From the NCBI RefSeq assembly GCF_000423845.1, contig NZ_AUIT01000003.1:51956-115955 (forward strand): DNA of 64,000 nucleotides. Direction: 5' to 3'. This document shows, one piece after another, positions 45,279 to 52,790 of this stretch (the first letter of the stretch is position 1; each line of letters starts with the position of its first letter). This DNA comes from Thermodesulfobacterium hveragerdense DSM 12571. GTDB taxonomy: Bacteria > Desulfobacterota > Thermodesulfobacteria > Thermodesulfobacteriales > Thermodesulfobacteriaceae. Both the position numbers and the translations under genes were made by a program. Below the pieces are notes generated by a model. The model saw only the letters and a list, made by a program, of their open reading frames with translations, was not told the DNA's origin and did no database searches.

Positions 45279-46603
45279 AAGACGACCTTTCTTTTGCCAC
45301 CCTTTTAGAGGTGTTGCTAAAAGAGAGAGGTTATCAGGTAGAAACCTGTGAAGACCCTGGGTTAGCCTTAAAAAAAGTGTTTGACTTTAACCCTGACCTT
45401 ATCATTACGGACCTTAAGCTTCCAAAGATGAGCGGAATAGATTTTATCGAAAAGGTAAAACCTGCCTTACCTAATACTTTATTTTTAGTGATAACCGCCT
45501 ATGCTACCGTAAGTTCTGCGGTAGAGGCCATGAAAAAGGGGGCTGTAGATTATATTACCAAACCCCTTTCCAGTCCTGAAGACTTTTTAAGTTTAGTTCA
45601 GAACATCTTAGCTAAAAAACCCAAGGAAGATTCTGAGGAAGACACCCAAGAAGAACTTCCTCCTTTAGAAATCTTATTTTTAGGGATGGAGGAAGTTTAC
45701 GATAAAGTAGTAAAAGTAGCCCCTACAGACACTACTGTGATTTTATACGGTGAGACAGGTACAGGAAAGTCGTTGATAGCTAAGGTCATCCATCGTCTTA
45801 GCCGAAGGCCAGGTAAATTTGTAGAGGTTAATTGTGCAGCCATCCCTGAAACTTTAATAGAAGCCGAACTTTTTGGGTATGAAAAAGGGGCTTTTACAGG
45901 GGCCTTAAAGAGTAAACCTGGAAAGATAGAGTTAGCCAAAGATGGAACGTTGTTTTTAGACGAGATTTCAGAGATGAACCTTACCGTACAGGCAAAATTT
46001 TTAAGTGTATTGCAAAATAAAACCTTTGAAAGATTAGGAAGTTTAACCTCTATAAAGACTAACGCCAGGTTTATTACGGCAACCAACCGGGACCTTATCA
46101 AATTGGTTAAAGAGGGTAAGTTTAGGGAGGATTTGTTTTTTAGGATTAATGTTTTCCCTATAGAGGTAAAACCTTTGAGAGAAAGAAAAAAAGCGATTTT
46201 AAAGATAGCAGAGTATATCATCGATAGATTGTCTAAAAAGTTACAACGAGACCCCTTACCTTTGAACTCAAATTCTAAGGAATTTTTGTTGAAATATCCC
46301 TTTCCAGGTAACGTAAGAGAGCTTGAAAACCTGTTAGAAAGGGCTTTCTTGATGTCAGAAGGCAAAGAGATTGAGGTAGATTTGGGATACCTAAAGGCCC
46401 TCCCTTTTTATACAGAAAGTAAACCTTCAGAGAAATCAGGTTTTTTATCTGAAGAAGTAGTAGACCTTAGATCCTTAGAAAAAAACGCCATCATAGAAGC
46501 CTTAAAAAAGACCCAAGGGAATAAAAAAGAGGCGGCAAAACTTTTAGGGATTTCTCTGAGGACCCTTTATTATAAACTAAAGGAATACGACATTAAGTTT
46601 TAA
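45248..46603 (+). CDS. NtrC-family sigma-54 response regulator (ZraR-like)
   Basis: The 451-aa regulator has a receiver domain with phospho-acceptor D55 in LIITDLKLPKMSG and an AAA+ domain with Walker A GETGTGKS at about 168-175. The sigma-54 contact motif GAFTGA is at 214-219, followed by FLDEISEMNL and the R-finger region FRINVFPIEVKPLRERK. A Fis-type helix-turn-helix ends the protein (TQGNKKEAAKLLGISLRTLYYKL). It overlaps the kinase gene and is encoded just before a convergent ZraP-like gene that carries a sigma-54 promoter, its likely target. Confidence 0.95.
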   Translation: MVRNAKIFILEDDLSFATLLEVLLKERGYQVETCEDPGLALKKVFDFNPDLIITDLKLPKMSGIDFIEKVKPALPNTLFLVITAYATVSSAVEAMKKGAVDYITKPLSSPEDFLSLVQNILAKKPKEDSEEDTQEELPPLEILFLGMEEVYDKVVKVAPTDTTVILYGETGTGKSLIAKVIHRLSRRPGKFVEVNCAAIPETLIEAELFGYEKGAFTGALKSKPGKIELAKDGTLFLDEISEMNLTVQAKFLSVLQNKTFERLGSLTSIKTNARFITATNRDLIKLVKEGKFREDLFFRINVFPIEVKPLRERKKAILKIAEYIIDRLSKKLQRDPLPLNSNSKEFLLKYPFPGNVRELENLLERAFLMSEGKEIEVDLGYLKALPFYTESKPSEKSGFLSEEVVDLRSLEKNAIIEALKKTQGNKKEAAKLLGISLRTLYYKLKEYDIKF

Positions 46604-46639
46604 GGTTTGTAACCACTCTGATAGTAAAAAGAGAAATTT

Positions 46640-46996
46640 TTACCATCCACATAGTTTCCTGAAGTTTAACCCTTTCCTCGGACCATAAGGAAGCCCTTTT
46701 TCATAAGCCTTTTTTTGGATCTCAACCCTGATTTTTTGAATTTCTATTTCCTTTTGCTGTATAGCCTCCCAATTAGGTGGGGTTTGTGCCCACAAGACAC
46801 GCACTTCAGAAGAAAGCTGCAGTTGTTTTTGCCAGAGAGGCTGTATTTCTTGACAAAACTCTTTAACCTTGGTTGGATTTAGATTAGGAGGATAGTATTT
46901 ACCTCCTACCAGCGTTTCCTTTTTCCCAAAGACTATACCTGTAAATACTAAACTCAAAAAACTAAGCATCATCAAGCCTTTAGCTATATTTCTCAT
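46640..46996 (-). CDS. ZraP-like periplasmic protein
   Basis: A 118-aa secreted protein. A signal peptide spans residues 1-24 (MRNIAKGLMMLSFLSLVFTG then IVFG), and the mature part is a long helical hairpin (VKEFCQEIQPLWQKQLQLSS, TPPNWEAIQQKEIEIQKIRV, EIQKKAYEKGLPYGPRKG). The spacing matches ZraP/Spy/CpxP proteins, which bind zinc or act as envelope chaperones. Two Cys remain in the mature chain. It lies 37 bp after the activator gene, on the opposite strand, with a sigma-54 promoter and tandem dyads upstream. This arrangement is the zraP-zraSR arrangement of E. coli in a different gene order. Confidence 0.75.
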   Translation of the reverse strand: MRNIAKGLMMLSFLSLVFTGIVFGKKETLVGGKYYPPNLNPTKVKEFCQEIQPLWQKQLQLSSEVRVLWAQTPPNWEAIQQKEIEIQKIRVEIQKKAYEKGLPYGPRKGLNFRKLCGW

Positions 46997-47059
46997 TTAT
47001 AAAACCTCCTTTCTCAAAGTTTTAAAGAATAGTCAATAAACACTTTCACATAACTTTTA

Positions 47060-47073
47060 GCAAAAAACATACC
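47060..47073 (-). promoter_or_regulatory. Sigma-54 promoter of the ZraP-like gene
   Basis: On the minus strand, GGTATGTTTTTTGC has GG and GC separated by exactly 10 bp, with TTGC and the following T matching the -12 element (consensus TGGCAC-N5-TTGCT). The predicted start of transcription is about 52 nt before the gene. Confidence 0.6.
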
Positions 47074-47140
47074 GTTTTTATAATGGCTCTACCAAACGTT
47101 ATACAAAAGTGCATAAACTAAAAATTAGACTTAAGTTTGT

Positions 47141-47173
47141 AAAAATTGCAATTTTTGTATAAATTGCAATTTT
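47141..47173. promoter_or_regulatory. Tandem palindromes, probable enhancer sites of the sigma-54 activator
   Basis: AAAAATTGCAATTTTT (47141-47156) and AAATTGCAATTT (47161-47172) share the core AAATTGCAATTT, with centres 18 bp apart. They lie about 100 and 120 bp upstream of the predicted ZraP-like transcription start, the usual range for NtrC-family binding sites. Confidence 0.6.
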
Positions 47174-47189
47174 AATATAGTTTAATAGT

Positions 47190-48530
47190 TTATTTTAGAG
47201 TTTTAAGATAGGTTCCTTTTAAAGAATGTTTTCCTGCTTCTTCTATCAGAATTTTAACCAACCTACCTTTTAGGTCAAGCCTTGGAGAGGAAAAATTCAC
47301 TATTACGTTGGTGGTGGTGCGTCCCATAAGTTGGGTTTTCGATTTTGAGCTAAAACCTTCAACCAACACTTCCATTTCTTTACCTACGTATTGTTGGTAG
47401 ATTTCTTGGGTAATGGTTTTTTGTAGCTCCTGAACAAGTTTTAGTCTTCTTTCTTTTTCTTCTTCAGGAATTTTGTCCTCGAAGTTTTTAGCTGTGGTAA
47501 ACGGACGATCTGAGTACTTAAAAGAAAAAATTTCATGATACCTTACGGTTTTTAGCATTTCTAAGGTTTCTTCAAAGTCCTTTTCAGTTTCTCCAGGAAA
47601 ACCTACGATGATATCGGTGGTGATGGCTATGTCAGGAATTAATTCTTTGAGTTTGGCTACTTTTTCTAAGTATTCTTCTTTAGTATACTTCCGATTCATT
47701 CTTTTTAGTATTCTGTTTGAACCAGCCTGAAGAGGAAGATGGATATGATGGCATATCTTGGGATTTTCAGCCATAATTCTTATCATTCGTTCTGAAAGGT
47801 CTTTAGGATGACTGGTAGTAAACCTTATCCTCCATAAGCCTTCTATGGCTGAGATTTGGTTCAAAAGTTCTGGAAAATCAGGATAGCCTTTTTCCTTTAG
47901 CCCATAGGAGTTTACGTTTTGTCCTAAAAGGGTAACTTCCCTTACCCCTAATTCTACCATCCTTTTTATCTCTTCTATGATTTCTTCTGGAGGTCTACTT
48001 GTTTCTCTTCCTCTAACATAAGGAACGATACAATAGGAACAAAAATTATCACATCCTTGCATTATCGTGACAAAAGCAGTAACCTTTTCGGTGGTTTTAG
48101 GTAAAGTTTCTTCAGGAAGCAATAAAGGTGGCTTAAATTCTTTAGTTAATTCGGTTAAGACAATAGGCTTAGGATCTTTTTGAAGTTGTTTTATAACTTC
48201 TTTTATTTGATAAAAACTTTGGGTTCCTAACACGAAATCTACATAGGGAAGTTTTTTAATCAGGTTTTCCCCTTCTTGTTGGGCAACACATCCCATAATA
48301 CCTATAAGGAGATGGTTCTTTTTCTTTTTTAAGGGTTTATACCTTCCAACCTCGCTGTAAACTTTATGCTGAGGTTTTTCCCTTACAGAACAGGTATTGA
48401 CTATGATAAGGTCTGCTTCTTCAGGATCATCGGTAGGGATATAGTCCTCTTTTAACAGAATAAGCACCTTTTCTGAATCGTTTTCATTCATTTGACAACC
48501 AAAAGTTTTTATATAAACCCTTTTTTTCAT
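47190..48530 (-). CDS. miaB: tRNA-2-methylthio-N6-dimethylallyladenosine synthase
   Basis: MiaB is a radical-SAM methylthiotransferase acting on A37 of tRNAs that read codons starting with U. The 446-aa protein has the UPF0004 domain with Cys in FGCQMNENDSEKV, IVNTCSVREKPQHK and GCVAQQEGE (binding the second cluster), the radical SAM motif in QGCDNFCSYCIVPYVRG, and a C-terminal TRAM domain. A miaA gene is not in the window. Its stop lies about 20 bp from the tandem palindromes of the next unit. Confidence 0.96.
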   Translation of the reverse strand: MKKRVYIKTFGCQMNENDSEKVLILLKEDYIPTDDPEEADLIIVNTCSVREKPQHKVYSEVGRYKPLKKKKNHLLIGIMGCVAQQEGENLIKKLPYVDFVLGTQSFYQIKEVIKQLQKDPKPIVLTELTKEFKPPLLLPEETLPKTTEKVTAFVTIMQGCDNFCSYCIVPYVRGRETSRPPEEIIEEIKRMVELGVREVTLLGQNVNSYGLKEKGYPDFPELLNQISAIEGLWRIRFTTSHPKDLSERMIRIMAENPKICHHIHLPLQAGSNRILKRMNRKYTKEEYLEKVAKLKELIPDIAITTDIIVGFPGETEKDFEETLEMLKTVRYHEIFSFKYSDRPFTTAKNFEDKIPEEEKERRLKLVQELQKTITQEIYQQYVGKEMEVLVEGFSSKSKTQLMGRTTTNVIVNFSSPRLDLKGRLVKILIEEAGKHSLKGTYLKTLK

Positions 48531-48594
48531 AGCGAATTTAATTATAATTCAAAATTAAGTAATTAAAATATCAATTATTTTTAGGAGTTAAATC

Positions 48595-49329
48595 ATGTTA
48601 GTAGAGGAGATTACTTCTTTAGAATTTGAAGAGGCTAAAAGGCAAGTAAAGACGGTTATTTTCCCTGTAGGTTCTATCGAGGCTCATGGTCCTCATTTAC
48701 CTTTAGCTACTGACCTTTATACTATCTATGAGGTCTGTAAAAAGGTAGCGGAGAAAAAAAAGGTCTTTATAGCCCCACCTCTTTATTACGGTCTTTGTAG
48801 AAGTACGAGTACTATTCCTGGGACGATAAGTATTACCGGGGAGGTATTAAAAAAGTTGATACTAAACCTTTTCCATCAGTTTTATCTTTGTGGTTTTAAA
48901 AATTTTATGGTTCTTTCTGGACATGCAGGAGGTACCCACAACGCCTATTTGGTAGACGCAGCTGAATCTTTTATATCGTTAGTTCCTTATTGTAATTTTT
49001 TTGTAGCCGACATTTTTCAGCTACTTAGGCCTTGTTTAAAAGATATGGGTATCCCTGAAAAGGATTTTCATGCAGGAGAATGGGAAACCTCCCTTATGCT
49101 TTACCTAAAACCAGAGTTGGTAAAAGAAGGGGGATTTGAAGATTATCCTAAATTTCCTAAGTTTAGGGTGGTGTTTGAGAAAGAAAAATACTGGGGTACC
49201 GGAATATGGGGCGACCCAAGAAAGGCTTCCGTTGAAAAAGGCAAAAAGATGGTGGAGTGGTTGGTAGAGTTTTTGATAAGCGAAATCGAAAAGATGGAAA
49301 AAGAGCTTGATGAAAAATGCTTGTTATAG
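48595..49329 (+). CDS. Creatininase-family amidohydrolase
   Basis: A 244-aa protein of the creatininase/FAPy-deformylase-like family, metal-dependent amidohydrolases. The metal and active-site motifs are GSIEAHGPHLPLATD near residue 26, LSGHAGGTHNA at about 108, and HAGEWETSLML at about 160. Substrates in the family vary (creatinine, mycofactocin peptide, formamidopyrimidines), and none can be assigned here. It overlaps the rtcA start by 13 nt, so it is cotranslated with the RNA end-processing genes. Confidence 0.85.
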   Translation: MLVEEITSLEFEEAKRQVKTVIFPVGSIEAHGPHLPLATDLYTIYEVCKKVAEKKKVFIAPPLYYGLCRSTSTIPGTISITGEVLKKLILNLFHQFYLCGFKNFMVLSGHAGGTHNAYLVDAAESFISLVPYCNFFVADIFQLLRPCLKDMGIPEKDFHAGEWETSLMLYLKPELVKEGGFEDYPKFPKFRVVFEKEKYWGTGIWGDPRKASVEKGKKMVEWLVEFLISEIEKMEKELDEKCLL

Positions 49330-50372
49330 ATGGTGCTTACGGTGAAGGTGGTGGTCAGATTGTACGCACCTCTTTATCGCTTTCGGTAGTCACTGGTAAA
49401 CCTTTTAAAATTTTTAACCTTAGAGCTAAAAGACCTAAATCAGGTCTTCAGCCTCAGCATTTAGCCTGTGTTAAAGCATTAGCCTATCTTTCAGAGGCAG
49501 AGGTAAAAGGGGATGAGTTGGGTTCTCAAGAGATACTTTTTATTCCCAAAAAACTTCCAGAAAAGTTGCACTATTCCTTTGATATAGGAACTGCAGGCTC
49601 AACCTTGCTTCTTTTCCAGACAGTTGTGTATCCTTTGAGTTTAAGTGAAGGTGGAGAGGTGGTGATCAAAGGAGGTACCCATGTTCCCTTTAGTCCCTGT
49701 TATCACTATGTAAAAGAGGTTTTTTTGCCGTTAGTAAAGCTTTTAGGACTTAAGTTAGACCTTAATCTTGAAGCCTATGGGTTTTATCCTGCAGGTGGGG
49801 GGAAGATAAGGGCTTTCATTAAACCCTGGAAGGAGTTTTTTCTGCCGACTTTACCAGAGTTTTTTATTCCTGAAAACCTCACCGTTTATAGTGTATCTTC
49901 TGAAAGAATTCCTGCCCATATCGTAGAAAGGCAATTAAAAGGTGTATTGTCAGAGTTACCAAACTGTGAGAACTTTATAGCCTATAAAGAAAGGGTGAAG
50001 TCTCGATCTGACGGAACGTTTGTTTTCTTAAAGGCTTTAGGTCAGAAAAAGGTTTTATATGCTGGATTTACCGAGTTGGGAAAACGTGGCTATCCAGCAG
50101 AGGAGGTAGGGAAAAAGGTAGCAAGAGAATGGAAAAATTTTCTAAGCACTAAATCTCAGTTTGAAGAACATCTGGCAGACCAGATTTTGATACCTATAAG
50201 TTTAGCCCTTTTAAAACAGCGGTCTGCTAAATTTTTTGGTTTTTCTGTAGCCAAGGTAACCAAACATCTTCTTACTCAAGCCTGGTTGATCCCTAAGTTT
50301 TTGCCTGAGTTAAAAATTACCATCGAAGACAAAGAAGGAGAAAAAGGATATGTTAGCCTTTACCGAGAATGA
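49317..50372 (+). CDS. rtcA: RNA 3'-terminal phosphate cyclase
   Basis: RtcA uses ATP, through a covalent His-AMP, to turn RNA 3'-phosphate ends into 2',3'-cyclic phosphates; it can also adenylate 5'-phosphate ends. The 351-aa protein has the signature DGAYGEGGGQIVRTSLSLS at the N-terminus, GTAGSTLLLFQ, GGTHVPFSPCYHYV, and the catalytic His in the EEHLADQILIPISLAL region. It overlaps creatininase (13 nt) and the RNA ligase (23 nt). No rtcB or rtcR is in the window; instead it is paired with an archaeal-type ligase. Confidence 0.95.
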   Translation: MLVIDGAYGEGGGQIVRTSLSLSVVTGKPFKIFNLRAKRPKSGLQPQHLACVKALAYLSEAEVKGDELGSQEILFIPKKLPEKLHYSFDIGTAGSTLLLFQTVVYPLSLSEGGEVVIKGGTHVPFSPCYHYVKEVFLPLVKLLGLKLDLNLEAYGFYPAGGGKIRAFIKPWKEFFLPTLPEFFIPENLTVYSVSSERIPAHIVERQLKGVLSELPNCENFIAYKERVKSRSDGTFVFLKALGQKKVLYAGFTELGKRGYPAEEVGKKVAREWKNFLSTKSQFEEHLADQILIPISLALLKQRSAKFFGFSVAKVTKHLLTQAWLIPKFLPELKITIEDKEGEKGYVSLYRE

Positions 50373-51513
50373 AAAAGAAATTAGGGAATATATTAGACAT
50401 TGCTGGAAAAGAAATCCAGATTTAAAAAGATATCCTTTAGAAGAATGGGAAAAAGGTTTACAAACAGGGAAGATTCTCTTTTTTACCTGGAAAGATAAAG
50501 GCTTTTTTAGGCTAAACAAGGACTTTAAAAGTTTTCCTATGGGAACGTTTTTTAACGACCAGGTTTTGGTAAGAGGTTACCCTCAGATTCCCAGGATTTA
50601 TGTATTAAAAACGGGATTGGTAAGATATATGACTTCTCCTTTTTATGCTGAAGAAAAGGTAGAAGGGTATAACGTAAGACTTTTTAAAGTAGGAGATGAA
50701 ATCTTAGGTTTTACCCGAAGGGGATTTATCTGTCCTTTTGCTACCGATCGATGGGAAGATTTTTTACCCAATCTTCCTGAGTTTTTTGAGAAACATCCAA
50801 ATTTGGTGGTTTGTGTTGAGGTAGCCGGACCAGAGAATCCTTTTGTTAGTGAATATCCTGCTTATATCAAAGAGGATATAAACTATTTTGTTTTTGATTT
50901 TATGAAAACAGGTGGAGGAGGATTTTTATCTCAGTCAGATAAGTTGAATCTCCTTGAAACCTATGGTTTTAACGCCCCTGAAATCTATGGGCCTTTTGAC
51001 CCGGTTAAGGATTATGAAAACATAAGAGAACTTTTAAGGCGTTACCACCAAGAAAAAAGAGAAGGGGTAGTTTTTAAGTCCGAAGATGGAAAATACAGGA
51101 TTAAATACGTTACCCCATTTTCTAATCTTGAGGACCTAAGGGTAGTCTTTCCTTATTTGGGAGAGGTAGACCCTCATTTTATTTACCTAAGATTGATAAG
51201 GCTTGCTCTGAACCTTTATGAGTTTGAAGAAATTAAAGAAGAGGTTTATAATAAACTATCTGCAAATCTTTTTGAAGAAGTTTTAGGTTTTTTTGAAAAA
51301 AATCAGGTGGTAAGCGAAACTTTTAGAGTAAGGTTTAAAAAGGAGAGCAGTTATCTGGCTATGCTTGCCCATTTTAGGGCAGCAAAGATAAACATCGAGG
51401 TTAAACAGGTAGTAAAGGAAAAAGGCTATTTAAAAGTGGAATTTGTAAAACTATATCCTAAGGCTACTCAGTTTTGGAGGTCTAAACTTGAAGGATGGGG
51501 TGAGGTTGACTAA
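50350..51513 (+). CDS. Archaeal-type ATP-dependent RNA ligase (Rnl3 family)
   Basis: The 387-aa protein is an RNA ligase of the Rnl3 type known from archaea such as Pyrococcus and Methanothermobacter, which join 5'-phosphate and 3'-OH RNA ends and form circles. Motif I with the adenylated Lys is EEKVEGYNVR (K103); motif III-like VCVEVAGPENP, motif IV EGVVFKSEDG and motif V YRIKYV follow. A C-terminal helical dimerisation domain is expected from about residue 240. It overlaps rtcA by 23 nt and the siroheme gene by a few nt. The restricted family distribution suggests gene exchange with archaea, although base composition looks like that of its neighbours. Confidence 0.88.
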   Translation: MLAFTENEKEIREYIRHCWKRNPDLKRYPLEEWEKGLQTGKILFFTWKDKGFFRLNKDFKSFPMGTFFNDQVLVRGYPQIPRIYVLKTGLVRYMTSPFYAEEKVEGYNVRLFKVGDEILGFTRRGFICPFATDRWEDFLPNLPEFFEKHPNLVVCVEVAGPENPFVSEYPAYIKEDINYFVFDFMKTGGGGFLSQSDKLNLLETYGFNAPEIYGPFDPVKDYENIRELLRRYHQEKREGVVFKSEDGKYRIKYVTPFSNLEDLRVVFPYLGEVDPHFIYLRLIRLALNLYEFEEIKEEVYNKLSANLFEEVLGFFEKNQVVSETFRVRFKKESSYLAMLAHFRAAKINIEVKQVVKEKGYLKVEFVKLYPKATQFWRSKLEGWGEVD

Positions 51514-52165
51514 CGTCTATTTTCCGGTTTTTTTAAACTTAGAAGGAAAGCTTTGTGTGGTTATAGGAGGAGGTAAGGTCGGTGAAAGAAAGGTTTTGTC
51601 TTTGCTTCAGGCTAAAGCTTTTGTTAAGTTGATTTCTCCTGAAGCTACCCCAGCTTTACAAAGATTGGCTGAAGAGGGTCAGATAATCTGGGAAAAGAGA
51701 ATCTATCAGCCAGGAGACCTTGAAGGAGCCTGGTTGGTGGTTGCTGCAACCAACGACCCTTCTACCCAAAAGTCTATATATGATGAAGCCAACGCAAAAA
51801 GGGTATTTTGTAACATGGTAGATGTTCCCGAATTTTGCAGTTTTATCGTGCCTTCCGTGGTAAAAAGAGGAAGTTTAACCATAGCCATCTCTACTTCTGG
51901 GGCAAACCCTGCCGTAGCAAGAAGGATAAGAGAAAGTTTAGAAAGGCAGTTTGGCCCAGAATATGAAATATACTTAAAGCTTATGGAGAACTTAAGAAAA
52001 CAAATCCTTGAGTTAAACCTTTCTCCCACAGAAAAGGAGGTAAAACTTCATCGGCTTGCGATGGCCCCTATACCCCAATATGTAAGAGATAGAGATTTAG
52101 AGCTGTTAAAAAATATCATCGAAAAAGAAGGTCTTATCTTCCCTTTAGATCTTTTTGAGTCATGA
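51500..52165 (+). CDS. Precorrin-2 dehydrogenase / sirohydrochlorin ferrochelatase domain (CysG N-terminal type)
   Basis: This enzyme oxidises precorrin-2 with NAD and may insert iron to give siroheme, the cofactor of dissimilatory sulfite reductase and other reductases. It begins NVYFPVFLNLEGKLCVVIGG with the NAD loop GGGKVGERKVLSLL, and contains VVAATNDPSTQ, NMVDVPEFCSFIVPS and AISTSGANPAVARRIRE. It stands alone, without the methyltransferase domain of full CysG. The start is not certain: GTG 51500 (AAGGA upstream), TTG 51488 or TTG 51506. It overlaps the ligase gene, and its 3' end overlaps the convergent nudix gene by 32 bp. Confidence 0.9.
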   Translation: MRLTNVYFPVFLNLEGKLCVVIGGGKVGERKVLSLLQAKAFVKLISPEATPALQRLAEEGQIIWEKRIYQPGDLEGAWLVVAATNDPSTQKSIYDEANAKRVFCNMVDVPEFCSFIVPSVVKRGSLTIAISTSGANPAVARRIRESLERQFGPEYEIYLKLMENLRKQILELNLSPTEKEVKLHRLAMAPIPQYVRDRDLELLKNIIEKEGLIFPLDLFES

Positions 52166-52715
52166 CATTCCAATAAAGTTGCCACAACACCTTAAAAGAA
52201 AAGGTAAAATCTTCTGGGTTTTTCTGTACCCATCTATCTACTTTTTCTAAGGAAAAAAAACCGCCTGTTTCTATTTCTAAAGGGTTGGGCTTAGGTGTTT
52301 TACTGGTAGTTCCTGTAAAAAGGACTAAACAGTCTATGTCGTTGTTCAGGTCTTTTGGGGTGATACGAAGTACTTCTTCTAATTTTGTTCTTATAGAGAG
52401 CTCTTCTTTTAACTCTCTTTGAGCAGTGGTTAAAAAGCTTTCTCCTACCAACACATGTCCTGAAGCAGAGGAAGTCCACAAACCAGGGTTTTCCTCAACC
52501 AACTTAGATTTTTTTTGAAGATAGATTTCCCCTTCCTTATTAAACAAAAAAATATGTACTGTTTTATGAAAATAGCCTTTTTGATGGATTTCCTCTCTTT
52601 TTAGGATGGTGATGGGGTTGCAGTTTTCATCAACCGCTTCTAACAGTTCTCGTTTGCGACTTTCCGGAGTTTCCTTAGCTTTCCTTCCTTTTTTATTGTT
52701 GAAATTTTTATTCAT
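52134..52715 (-). CDS. Nudix hydrolase, isopentenyl-diphosphate isomerase-like
   Basis: A 193-aa Nudix protein. The Nudix box spans GHVLVGESFLTTAQRELKEE followed by LSI, matching GX5EX7REUXEEXGU with Ser in place of the last Gly. The surrounding sequence (HKTVHIFLFNKEGEIYLQKK, LWTSSASGHV) resembles the Nudix group related to type 1 isopentenyl-diphosphate isomerase. Its N-terminus is basic and Asn-rich. The substrate cannot be assigned. The gene converges on the siroheme gene with a 32-bp overlap. Confidence 0.8.
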   Translation of the reverse strand: MNKNFNNKKGRKAKETPESRKRELLEAVDENCNPITILKREEIHQKGYFHKTVHIFLFNKEGEIYLQKKSKLVEENPGLWTSSASGHVLVGESFLTTAQRELKEELSIRTKLEEVLRITPKDLNNDIDCLVLFTGTTSKTPKPNPLEIETGGFFSLEKVDRWVQKNPEDFTFSFKVLWQLYWNVMTQKDLKGR

Positions 52716-52790
52716 TTTATAATATATACCTTTGTAACTATAATTAGAGATAAATATTACAGAAAAATAAAAAAAATAAAGGGCTTGGGA

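Noticed and set aside
45697..46365. 222-aa ORF on the minus strand opposite the sigma-54 activator gene
   Set aside because: It is a shadow of a well-supported gene and has no recognisable motif.
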